Positions 1 through 7,833 of a stretch of DNA of 64,000 nucleotides are shown here, in pieces. Origin of the DNA: Planctomycetota bacterium. GTDB taxonomy: Bacteria; Planctomycetota; UBA1135; UBA2386. A program made the translations under genes and the position numbers. A model generated the notes under the pieces. That model was not told where the DNA came from, made no database searches, and was given only the letters and a program-made list of their open reading frames with translations. The stretch lies in contig JACKHZ010000008.1 of the NCBI GenBank assembly GCA_020638735.1, positions 868,001-932,000 on the forward strand, written 5' to 3'. Every line of letters starts with the position of its first letter. Positions within the stretch are counted from its first letter, which is position 1.

Positions 1-137
1 GACCCGACCCCGGGTGCCGCCACGGACGTCAGCGACGCACCGCCAGGCTCGACGGCCTCGGCCCATGACGTCGACACCCGCCAGCCGGCGAACGCCAGCA
101 AGGCCACGACGACCAGGACACGCAGGACGGACCTCAC
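1..137 (-). CDS. 5' end of an unknown gene with an N-terminal signal or anchor (partial)
   Basis: Forty-five codons read leftward from a GTG at 137 without a stop and run off the window. The start is basic and then strongly hydrophobic (MRSVLRVLVVVALLAFAGW), which fits a signal peptide or signal anchor, so the product is probably exported or membrane-bound. Third codon positions are mostly G or C, as in the neighbouring genes. A TAGACT hexamer lies nine bases upstream of the GTG on the same strand and could be a -10 box. Too little of the protein is present to name a family. The main doubt is the non-ATG start; codon usage and the signal-like start are the support. Confidence 0.45.
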   Translation of the reverse strand, partial: MRSVLRVLVVVALLAFAGWRVSTSWAEAVEPGGASLTSVAAPGVG

Positions 138-146
138 GGCGGGCGC

Positions 147-152
147 AGTCTA
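147..152 (-). promoter_or_regulatory. putative -10 box (TAGACT) for the partial leftward gene
   Basis: TAGACT read on the minus strand ends nine bases before the GTG at 137, so the transcript would be nearly leaderless. The same hexamer, followed by GC, occurs in two other intergenic gaps of this window. No convincing -35 box was found. Confidence 0.3.
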
Positions 153-402
153 GCGACGCAGGTCGCGCGGTTCGCGCACCAGGTGCACGTGCGCGGCCGC
201 GCGCTCGACGGCTCGACGCGCACGCTCCAGGCGATGCCCACCATCGCGCCGTGCACACCGCCGAGGCCGGGCATGACCTGCAGGTCTCGGTCGCCAACCA
301 CTGGATGCGAAGCTGCCGATGGGCTCGTCGGTCCGATCGCCGCGGCACAGGGACGCAAGGCGCGCCGCATGGCAGCCCGGCCCGCGCTATCCTCGGCGCC
401 CC

Positions 403-2862
403 ATGCTCCCTCGCCCGTTGCTCGCGGTCGCGCTCGCGACCGGTCTGGCGCACGCCCAGCAGCACTGGGCGTTCGTCGCGCCGGTTCGCCCGGCGGTGCC
501 GGTGGTGAGCGACGGCGGTTGGGCGAAGAACGACGTCGATCGCTTCGTGCTGGCGCGCCTGCGCCGCGAAGGCCTCACACCGAGCGCGGCCGCGACGCGC
601 GGCGAGCTGCTGCGGCGGGTGACGTTCGACGTGACCGGCCTGCCGCCGACGATCGCCGAGCTGGAGCAGTTCGAACACGACGCGCGCCCCGACGCCTACG
701 AACGCCTGGTCGATCGGCTGCTCGCCTCGCCCGCCGCCGCCGAGGAGCAGACGCGCATCTGGCTCGACCTCGCGCGCTACGCCGACACGCACGGCATGGA
801 GCGCGACCAGGTGCGCGCGCTGTGGCGGTGGCGCGACCATGTGCTCGACGCGTTCGCGACCGACATGCCGTTCGACCGTTTCGTCACCGAACAGCTCGCC
901 GGCGACTTGTTGCCCGACGCGACGCTCGCGCAGCGGGTGATGAGCGGCTTCAACCGCTGCAACCCGTCGTCCGACGAAGGCGGCCTGATCCCCGAGGAGT
1001 ATCTGGCGCGCTACGCGATGGACCGCGTCGAGACGTTCGGCACCGCGCTGCTCGGCATGACGGTCGGCTGTGCGCAGTGCCACGACCACAAGTACGACCC
1101 GCTGACGCAGCGCGACTACTACCGGCTGTTCGCCTGGTTCGCGTCGTTCGACGAGAACGGCAACGACGGCGGCGGGCTCGCGCCGAAGCCGGCGGTGATG
1201 GCGCCCGACGACGCGCAGCTGCGCGAGCTGGCGCAGCGTCGCGCGGCGGTCGCGGCGAGGACCGTGCCGAGCGAGGGCTGGAACGAGCTGGCGTGCAGCG
1301 ACGCCTCGAGCGACGCCGGCACGCTGACGCGTCTGCCCGACGGCTCGCTGCGCGCCGACGGCCCGGTGCCCGAGCGCGGCACCTACACGCTGCGCTGCGA
1401 CGGCGCGTTCGGCGGCCTGCGCACGCTGCGGCTGCTCGCGCTGTGCGACGACGCGCTGCCCGAACGCGGCCCCGGCCGCGCCGACAACGGCAACCTGGTG
1501 CTGACCGAGGTCGTGCTGCAGTGCGACGGCGCGGCGAGGCCGTTCGCGCGCGCCGAAGCGACGTTCGCGCAGCCGGGACACGACGCCGCGCGCGCGATCG
1601 ACGGCGACGCCGCGACCGGCTGGGCGATGCAGGGCAACCACGCGACGACGCCGCTCTACGTCGAGCTGACCGCGCCGCTGCCGGACGGCGCGACGACGCT
1701 GACGATCGAACTGCGACATGACAGCGTGCACCGTCAACACCTGCTCGGGCGCTTCGCGATCGCCTGGTCGCCGGAACCGATCGACGCGCTGCGCGAGCGC
1801 GAACACGCCGCGCTGCTGCCGCGCGCCGAGGCCGAACGCGCGCTCGCCGGGTTCGAGCGTTCTCTGCCGCTGTGCATGGTCTCGGGCGACCTCGCGACGC
1901 CGCGCGAGGTGCACGTGCTGCTGCGCGGCCGCTACGACCAGCCCGGCGAACGCGTCGAACCGGGCACGCCCGCGTTCCTGCCGCCGCTGCCCGCCGGCGC
2001 GCCGCGCGACCGCCGCGCGTTGGCGGCGTGGCTGTTCGCCGAAGGGCACCCGCTGACCGCGCGCGTCGTCGCGAACCGGATCTGGCAGCAGCACTTCGGC
2101 CGCGGCCTGGTGGCGACGCCGCACGACTTCGGCACGCGCGGCGCTGCGCCGAGCCACCCGGAGCTGCTCGACTGGCTGGCGTGTGAGCTGAGGGAGCACG
2201 GCTGGAGCCAGCGCTGGTTGCACCAGCTGCTGCTGACGTCGGCGACCTACCGGCAGAGCGCGCGCTGCGACGACGCCCGCCGCAGCCGCGACCCGGCCAA
2301 CGTCTGGTTGTCGCGCATGCCGCGCGTGCGGTTGCCCGCCGAGGCGATCCGCGACCAGGCGCTCGCCGTGGCGGGCCTGCTCGTCGACGAACGCGGCGGG
2401 CCGAGCGTGCGCATCCCGCAACCTCCGGGCATCTGGGAAGCGGTCGCGTTCCCCGGCAGCAACACCGAGCACTACGTCGCCGACACCGGCGCGGCGATCC
2501 ACCGCCGCAGCGTCTACACGTTCTGGAAGCGCACCGCGCCGCCGCCGCTGCTGACCACGCTCGACGCGCCGAGCCGCGAGCAGTGCGTCGTCGAACGGCA
2601 GGTGACGACGACGCCGCTGCAGGTGCTGGCGCTGTGGAACGACGAGGGCATGCGCGAGGCGGCGCGCGCGTTCGGCGAGCGCGTCCGCGCCGCCGCCAGC
2701 GACGACGACGCCCGCGTCGCGTTCGCGTTCCGCACCCTGCTGCAGCGCGCGCCGGACGACGACGAGGTCGCGGCGTGCCGCGCGCTGCTGCAACAGGACC
2801 ACGGCTGCGCGCTGCTGGCGACGACGCTGTTCTCGCTCGACGAGTCCCACCATCGCAACTGA
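403..2862 (+). CDS. exported DUF1549/DUF1553 protein (planctomycete-type)
   Basis: 819 residues. The ATG at 403 gives a short signal peptide ending near AHAQQ. A DUF1549-like region (about residues 30-240) contains a CAQCH motif at residues 223-227, a c-type heme attachment pattern usual in this family. A middle region (about 290-480) looks like a beta-rich carbohydrate-binding or F5/8-type insert. The last third carries DUF1553 features, including VVANRIWQQHFGRGLV. Many family members also have an N-terminal planctomycete cytochrome c domain; this one does not. The following DUF1501 gene starts inside its stop codon (TGATG), the usual pairing for this family. The biochemical role of these pairs is not firmly established; polysaccharide-related functions are often suggested. 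Confidence 0.88.
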   Translation: MLPRPLLAVALATGLAHAQQHWAFVAPVRPAVPVVSDGGWAKNDVDRFVLARLRREGLTPSAAATRGELLRRVTFDVTGLPPTIAELEQFEHDARPDAYERLVDRLLASPAAAEEQTRIWLDLARYADTHGMERDQVRALWRWRDHVLDAFATDMPFDRFVTEQLAGDLLPDATLAQRVMSGFNRCNPSSDEGGLIPEEYLARYAMDRVETFGTALLGMTVGCAQCHDHKYDPLTQRDYYRLFAWFASFDENGNDGGGLAPKPAVMAPDDAQLRELAQRRAAVAARTVPSEGWNELACSDASSDAGTLTRLPDGSLRADGPVPERGTYTLRCDGAFGGLRTLRLLALCDDALPERGPGRADNGNLVLTEVVLQCDGAARPFARAEATFAQPGHDAARAIDGDAATGWAMQGNHATTPLYVELTAPLPDGATTLTIELRHDSVHRQHLLGRFAIAWSPEPIDALREREHAALLPRAEAERALAGFERSLPLCMVSGDLATPREVHVLLRGRYDQPGERVEPGTPAFLPPLPAGAPRDRRALAAWLFAEGHPLTARVVANRIWQQHFGRGLVATPHDFGTRGAAPSHPELLDWLACELREHGWSQRWLHQLLLTSATYRQSARCDDARRSRDPANVWLSRMPRVRLPAEAIRDQALAVAGLLVDERGGPSVRIPQPPGIWEAVAFPGSNTEHYVADTGAAIHRRSVYTFWKRTAPPPLLTTLDAPSREQCVVERQVTTTPLQVLALWNDEGMREAARAFGERVRAAASDDDARVAFAFRTLLQRAPDDDEVAACRALLQQDHGCALLATTLFSLDESHHRN

Positions 2863-4265
2863 TGTACGGCCCATACGATCGCCGCACGTTCCTCGCCCGC
2901 GCCGCCGCGACGGCCGGCGCGTGCGCGCTGTGGCGGCGCGGGGACGACGACGCTCCCCGCCCCCACTTCACGCCGCGCTGCCGCCGTGTGCTCTACCTGC
3001 ACATGTCGGGCGGCCCGTCGCAGCACGACCTCTTCGACCACAAGCCGGCGCTGCAGAAGTGGCACGGCGCGGACCTGCCGGACTCGGTGCGGCAGGGCCA
3101 GCGCATCACGACGATGACCTCGGGCCAGTCGCGGCTGCGCATCGCCGCGCCGAAGCGGCGCACGTTCTCCCGGCACGGCGAGTGCGGCGCGTGGATCAGC
3201 GACCTGCTGCCGCACACCGCGCGCTGCGCCGACGAGCTGGCGATCGTGCGCTCGATGCAGACCGACGCGATCAACCACGAACCGGCGATCAACCTGCTGC
3301 AGACCGGCAGCCAGCAGCCGGGCCGGCCGAGCTTCGGCGCGTGGCTGTCGTGGGCGATCGGCGCCGACTCGCGCGAGCTGCCGGCGTTCGTCGTGCTGCA
3401 CTCGAAGTGGAGCGGCCCCAAGGTCGACCAGCCCCTCTACCACCGGCTCTGGGGCGCGGGCTTCCTGCCGGCGCAGCACCAGGGCGTGCTGCTGCGCAGC
3501 GAAGGCGACCCCGTGCTGTTCCTGCAGGACCCGCCAGAGGTGTCGCGCACGCAGCGGGCGCAGCAGATCGCGGCGATGAAGCACCTGCACGACGCGGCGC
3601 AGCGGCGCTTCGGCGACCCCGACATCGCGGCGCGGCAGGCGCAGGCCGAGCTGGCGTTCCGCATGCAGGCGGCGGTGCCGGAGCTGGTCGACGTCGGCGC
3701 CGAGTCGCCGGCGACGCTCGCGCTCTACGGACCGGACGTCGCGCAGCGCGGCACCTTCGCCAACAACGCGCTGCTCGCCCGGCGCATGCTCGAGCGCGGC
3801 GTGCGCTGCGTGCAGATCTACCACCGCGGCTGGGACCAGCACAAAGAGCTCGAGAAGGACCTGCCGGCGCAGTGCCGCGACGTCGACCAGCCGTGCGCCG
3901 CGCTGCTGACCGACCTGCGCGCGCGCGGCCTGCTCGACGACACGCTGGTGGTGTGGACCAGTGAGTTCGGCCGCACGGTCTACGCGCAGGGCGACGTCGA
4001 CGGCGACGGCTACGGGCGCGACCACCACCCGCGCTGCTTCGCCACGTGGATCGCCGGCGGCGGCGTCGCGCGCGGCGCGCAGATCGGCGAGACCGACGAG
4101 CTCGGCTACAACGTCGCGCGCGAGCCGGTGCACGTGCACGACCTCAACGCGACTTTGCTGCACCTGCTGGGCTTCGACCACGAGCGGCTGACGTTCCGCT
4201 TCCAGGGCCGCGACTTCCGGCTGACGGACGTGCACGGCAAGGTCGTGCGGCGGCTGCTGGCGTAG
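2862..4265 (+). CDS. DUF1501 family protein with Tat signal (sulfatase-like)
   Basis: 467 residues. The start ATG shares one base with the preceding TGA, so translation is coupled. The N-terminus has a twin-arginine signal (DRRTFLARAAA), predicting export of a folded protein. Family signatures are visible: LYLHMSGGPSQHDLFDHKP near residue 45, a TSEFGRT block near residue 370, and a GRDHHPRCF metal-site-like segment. DUF1501 proteins have an alkaline phosphatase/sulfatase-like fold and nearly always sit beside DUF1549/DUF1553 genes in Planctomycetota. The substrate is unknown. The pair probably acts together outside the cytoplasm. Confidence 0.9.
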   Translation: MYGPYDRRTFLARAAATAGACALWRRGDDDAPRPHFTPRCRRVLYLHMSGGPSQHDLFDHKPALQKWHGADLPDSVRQGQRITTMTSGQSRLRIAAPKRRTFSRHGECGAWISDLLPHTARCADELAIVRSMQTDAINHEPAINLLQTGSQQPGRPSFGAWLSWAIGADSRELPAFVVLHSKWSGPKVDQPLYHRLWGAGFLPAQHQGVLLRSEGDPVLFLQDPPEVSRTQRAQQIAAMKHLHDAAQRRFGDPDIAARQAQAELAFRMQAAVPELVDVGAESPATLALYGPDVAQRGTFANNALLARRMLERGVRCVQIYHRGWDQHKELEKDLPAQCRDVDQPCAALLTDLRARGLLDDTLVVWTSEFGRTVYAQGDVDGDGYGRDHHPRCFATWIAGGGVARGAQIGETDELGYNVAREPVHVHDLNATLLHLLGFDHERLTFRFQGRDFRLTDVHGKVVRRLLA

Positions 4266-4272
4266 CGCGCGG

Positions 4273-5079
4273 CTACGACGCAGCCGGCGGGAACAGCGAC
4301 GCGAGCCACTGCTGCCACGCGTCCCGCTCGCCGGCCGCGTGCGCCGCGCCGGCGCCGTAGTAGAACGCCTGCAGCGACGCCATGTGCATGCCCATGCAGT
4401 CCATCGCCGACGCCATCACGACACCGGGCGCCGGCTGCGTGACGTGCAGCGTCATCGCGAAACCCTGCGGCACCTCGTCGACCGACTGCACGGTGCCTTC
4501 GATCGCCGCGACACCCGGCGCGGTGATGCGCAGCTGCGCGCCGGCCTGCGGTTCGTTGCCGATCGCCGCGACCAGCGTGCGCCACATCGCCGCGGTCGAA
4601 TCCGCCGACATCGCCATGTGGATGAACGACGCCGACGGCTGACCGGCGAAGTGCTCGAGGTAGTGGCGCAGCACCTTGAAGAAGCCGGGCCACCCGCTCT
4701 CGGTGCCTTCGATGTGGTGGTCCCAATCGTCGGTGCTGGCGAACAGGCTGTGCACGACGCGCACGACGCACTTGCCGCCGCCCTTCGCCTCGACGGTCCA
4801 TTCGGTCGCCACCGGCGGACCGCCCTGCAGCCACGTCTCGTCGGTCGCGACGAAGCGATGTGGCGGCTGCCACTCGGTGATCTCCGCCGACGACACCATG
4901 CCGCCGCCGAAGTCGCACGCGAGCTTGCCGCCGACCTTGCCGTCGAGCTGCGTCGGCACGAACCACGCCGAGATGCCCGGACCGCTGGCGATCGCCTGCC
5001 AGACCTGCTCGGGCGTGCCCTGGACTTCGACCTCGACCTGGACGCTGCGGCGCCCGCTCGGCTCCTTCTTCACACTCAT
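4273..5079 (-). CDS. SRPBCC (AHSA1/START-like) domain protein
   Basis: 268 residues. The first 150 residues have the Bet v1/AHSA1 pattern: a short basic start, EVEVQGTPEQVWQAIASG with the typical helix, G-rich strands and a C-terminal long helix (GWPGFFKVLRHYLEHF). About 110 further residues resemble a second, degenerate domain of the same type. Proteins of this class bind hydrophobic ligands, and many form pairs with ArsR-type repressors. Its ATG overlaps the stop of the upstream regulator by four bases (ATGA), so the two are co-translated. No ligand can be inferred. It ends seven bases from the convergent DUF1501 gene. Confidence 0.8.
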   Translation of the reverse strand: MSVKKEPSGRRSVQVEVEVQGTPEQVWQAIASGPGISAWFVPTQLDGKVGGKLACDFGGGMVSSAEITEWQPPHRFVATDETWLQGGPPVATEWTVEAKGGGKCVVRVVHSLFASTDDWDHHIEGTESGWPGFFKVLRHYLEHFAGQPSASFIHMAMSADSTAAMWRTLVAAIGNEPQAGAQLRITAPGVAAIEGTVQSVDEVPQGFAMTLHVTQPAPGVVMASAMDCMGMHMASLQAFYYGAGAAHAAGERDAWQQWLASLFPPAAS

Positions 5080-5699
5080 GACTGCTCCGTGGGGTTGGAC
5101 GGGCCCGACGCATCGGCGGGCGCACTGGGGAGGGGATGGGCGAGGACCACGACGCGGTGCGGGCGACCGCCCGGCGCGTCCTGGTCGTGGTACTTGGCCG
5201 CGAGCGAAGTGATCGCCTGGGCCAGCTCGGCGCTGAAGGCGGCTCGCTCGGTCGGCGAGCGGAAGCGGATCTCGGTGTCGATCGACAGCGTCGCCAGCCG
5301 CTTGTCGCTGGCGAGCGCGCGCCGCACCAGGCCGCCGACCTCGCGCACCGCGCGCGCCGCGAGCGCGATCAGGTAACTGGCGGACAGGCGGTCGGTGGCG
5401 CGTTCGGGCGTCGCCTCGACCGGCCCGAGCGCACCGGGCGACACCACGTAGGCCTGCGCGGTCGCGACCATGCGGCGCTCGGTCAGGCCGCCCCACTTCT
5501 TCGTGTCGACCTCGCGCACCAGGCCGTGCTGCTGCAGCGTGCGCAGGTGGTAGTGGACCTTCTGCCGCGGCAGGTCGACGCGCTGCGCGAGCGCCGCGGC
5601 GCTGGCCGGCTCGACCAGCTCGGCGAGCAGGCGGCTCCGGATCGGGTCGAGCGCAACCGCCGCGGCGGCGGGGTCTTCGATGACTTCGACGGCGGACAT
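5076..5699 (-). CDS. ArsR-like winged-helix transcriptional regulator
   Basis: 207 residues. Residues about 15-75 form a winged helix-turn-helix with the layout of ArsR/HTH_20 regulators (DPIRSRLLAELVEPASAAA, then LPRQKVHYHLRTLQQHGLV and the wing). The C-terminal part is an unassigned dimerisation or ligand domain related to those found upstream of SRPBCC genes. The only in-frame ATG near the domain is at 5699. A perfect AT-rich palindrome 19 bases upstream of it (5718-5737) is the likely operator, suggesting self-regulation of this two-gene unit. No metal-binding cysteine pair of the classical ArsR type is visible, so the inducer is more likely an organic ligand. Confidence 0.82.
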   Translation of the reverse strand: MSAVEVIEDPAAAAVALDPIRSRLLAELVEPASAAALAQRVDLPRQKVHYHLRTLQQHGLVREVDTKKWGGLTERRMVATAQAYVVSPGALGPVEATPERATDRLSASYLIALAARAVREVGGLVRRALASDKRLATLSIDTEIRFRSPTERAAFSAELAQAITSLAAKYHDQDAPGGRPHRVVVLAHPLPSAPADASGPSNPTEQS

Positions 5700-5717
5700 C
5701 GGGGGCTCATCGGAGCA

Positions 5718-5737
5718 TTGACAACTTTGTTTGTCAA
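5718..5737. promoter_or_regulatory. palindromic operator candidate upstream of the ArsR-like gene
   Basis: TTGACAA-(6 bases)-TTGTCAA is a perfect 7+7 base inverted repeat. It is strikingly AT-rich for this chromosome and lies 19 bases before the regulator's ATG. Read on the minus strand it also contains a consensus TTGACA, so a bound repressor would cover the -35 region. The size and symmetry fit a winged-helix dimer. Confidence 0.6.
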
Positions 5738-5939
5738 TAGCCTGGGCCGCGAACCGCGGAGCAGGTGCGCGCACGCTGGTCGCCGGACGCGGCGAGCGGC
5801 CACCCCAACTGTGCGGAGGCGACCGCGGCCGAGAGCGCAGGGCGCCACGAGGCATCGCCGCGGACGATGAGGTTGCGCGACGCGACCCCCCGCAACCGCA
5901 TCGCCTGGAGCCGCGGACCGCGCATCACGCCTGCGCCTC

Positions 5940-7592
5940 ATGGAACGACGAGCGCCCATGCAGACCTGGCTCCTCGCCGCCGCGCTGGTCGCGGCAGTCG
6001 CGGCGGCCGCCGCCGCACAGGCAGCCGACCCACCGCCGGCCAGGGGGCGACTGCACGCGGTGCGCATCGTCGCCAACGACGTCTTCGAGTCCGACACGCA
6101 CAAGTTCCTCGAGCAGATGGTCAACGCCCTGCACTGGAAGACGCGCGAAGAGGTCATCCGCCGCGAGTTGTGGTTCGGTCCGGGCGACATGGTCGACGCG
6201 GCGATGGCCGCCGAGTTCGAGCGCAATCTGCGCGCGCTCGGCCTGTTCGGCGAGGCGCGCGCCGAGTTGGTGCCGGTCGGCGAGGACGGCGGCTACGACC
6301 TGGTGGTCCGAACCCGCGACCGGCTGACGCTGAACGTCAACGCCAGCGTGTCCTACGTCGGCGGCAAGAGCGGGCTGCGCGGCGCGTTGGGTGACAGGAA
6401 CGTGCTCGGCTACGGCAACCGCCTCGCCGCGAGCTACGCCGAGAACAGCGACGACGAGTACCGCGGCAGCGTCAGCTACAGCGACCTGCACATGCTCGAC
6501 AGCTGGCACACCGCCTCGATCACGATGTCCCGCACGGACGAAGGCGACGCGCTCGGAGTCGGCGTGAGGCGGCCGTTCAAGCACCTGCTCGACCCACGCG
6601 CCTACGGTGTCGACTGGAACTACGCGGAGACGGAGGTCGACTACTACCGCGACGACGAGGTGGTGGCGACGATCCCCGATACGAGCAACGTCCTCGGCGC
6701 CGACATCACCTGGGCCGCCGGCCCGCGCGAGCGCCGCCGCCGGCTCGGCCTGTTGCTGCGGATCGAGGCGCACGACTACGAGCCGGCGACGGGAACGCTC
6801 GCGTCCTTGTTCCGTGTGCCGGGCGACACGCAGAGCGTGTTTCTGGGCCCGACGATCGGCTGGCGTGAGATCGCCGGCTTCCGCAAGGTCGACAACCTCG
6901 ACACGCTGCGCTACGTGCAGGACGTCGCGCTCGGCACCGAGTTCACCATCACCGCGGGGGCGCGTTGGCGCGACGAACATGGCGTGGGCGGGGAACTGCA
7001 GCCGGAGCTGTCGGCGCTCGCGACCTGGACCGCCGAGCCGTTTGCGGACCTCTACGCCAACCTCACCGGCAGCGCCGGCTGGCGCTGGTACTCGGGGGAC
7101 ACGGTCGGCTGGCGCACCAGCCTCGGCGCCCGCGCCTACTACCGCTTCGGTCGCGACCACACGCTGTGCGTCAACGTCGCCTTCGACGCCGTCGAAGAGG
7201 CTCAGGACCTGCCGATCGAGCTGACGCTCGGCGACGCCAACGGGCTGCGCGGCTACCCGGTGCGGCAGTTGGTCGGCACGCGCCGTGTGGTCGGCAATCT
7301 CGAACATCGCGTCGACACGACGCTCGACGTGCTGACTCTCCGCCTCGGGGTAGCCACCTTCTTCGACCTCGGCCAGGTCGGCGACGGCCGGCAGCTCGGC
7401 AGGGCCTTCACCTCTGCAGGCTGCGGCCTGCGGGTGGGCAGCCGCCGCCTGCTCGGCCGCAACGTGCTGCGCATCGACCTCGCCAAGCCCCTCGACGAGC
7501 TGCAGGGCGCGGACCAGGGCTGGCAGTTGTCGGTCTCGATCGGCCAGGCCTTCACCTTCGACGGCGGCACCACCGAGCACCTGCCGCGATAG
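5940..7592 (+). CDS. Omp85/BamA-superfamily outer-membrane protein
   Basis: 550 residues. The ATG at 5940 is preferred because it gives basic residues (MERRAP) before the long hydrophobic alanine-rich signal core; a second ATG at 5958 would lack them. After the signal, about residues 38-120 look like one POTRA-type domain (RIVANDVFESD, then a long helix and strand). The rest is a beta-barrel with alternating polar and hydrophobic stretches. A GDANGLRGYP motif near residue 435 matches the conserved L/VRGF-Y element of Omp85 barrels. With one POTRA it is too short to be the main BamA, so it may be a TamA-like or substrate-specific secretion/insertion barrel. It stands alone between an ArsR/SRPBCC unit and the amidohydrolase operon. 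Confidence 0.75.
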   Translation: MERRAPMQTWLLAAALVAAVAAAAAAQAADPPPARGRLHAVRIVANDVFESDTHKFLEQMVNALHWKTREEVIRRELWFGPGDMVDAAMAAEFERNLRALGLFGEARAELVPVGEDGGYDLVVRTRDRLTLNVNASVSYVGGKSGLRGALGDRNVLGYGNRLAASYAENSDDEYRGSVSYSDLHMLDSWHTASITMSRTDEGDALGVGVRRPFKHLLDPRAYGVDWNYAETEVDYYRDDEVVATIPDTSNVLGADITWAAGPRERRRRLGLLLRIEAHDYEPATGTLASLFRVPGDTQSVFLGPTIGWREIAGFRKVDNLDTLRYVQDVALGTEFTITAGARWRDEHGVGGELQPELSALATWTAEPFADLYANLTGSAGWRWYSGDTVGWRTSLGARAYYRFGRDHTLCVNVAFDAVEEAQDLPIELTLGDANGLRGYPVRQLVGTRRVVGNLEHRVDTTLDVLTLRLGVATFFDLGQVGDGRQLGRAFTSAGCGLRVGSRRLLGRNVLRIDLAKPLDELQGADQGWQLSVSIGQAFTFDGGTTEHLPR

Positions 7593-7713
7593 CCGACGCG
7601 GAGCGGGCCCGGCACGTGCGCGAGGATTCGGCAGAAGTTCGTCCACCGCACCCGGCGCCCGGTCATCCCCAGGCAGACGCCGTCGCGCGTCGCGACCTTC
7701 GCCCGACCGCGTC

Positions 7714-7732
7714 ACCGGATGACGCATCCGGT
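7714..7732. repeat. perfect 8+8 base inverted repeat in the leader of the amidohydrolase operon
   Basis: ACCGGATG, three bases, CATCCGGT. It lies 122 bases after the Omp85 stop and 23 bases before the candidate -35 box. There is no T tract, so an operator or an RNA hairpin is as likely as a terminator. Confidence 0.4.
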
Positions 7733-7754
7733 ACTCGCGAAGCCGCAAAAAGGG

Positions 7755-7784
7755 TTGGCAGCGGGCCGTGCGGACTCCGTAAAT
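7755..7784 (+). promoter_or_regulatory. putative promoter of the nine-gene amidohydrolase operon
   Basis: TTGGCA at 7755-7760, an 18-base spacer, then GTAAAT at 7779-7784. It stands about 50 bases before the first ATG, in the only sizeable gap before a run of nine co-directional genes. A similar TTGGCA box precedes the FHA gene at 60.4 kb. Confidence 0.4.
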
Positions 7785-7833
7785 GGCCCGCCCGCTTCTG
7801 TCCGCCTTCCGCGCCCGGCCCGACCATCAGCTC

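Noticed and set aside
138..402. Several short frames on both strands between the first two genes
   Set aside because: None has a recognisable motif, signal peptide or consistent codon use. The stretch is treated as a divergent intergenic region; a small protein cannot be fully excluded.
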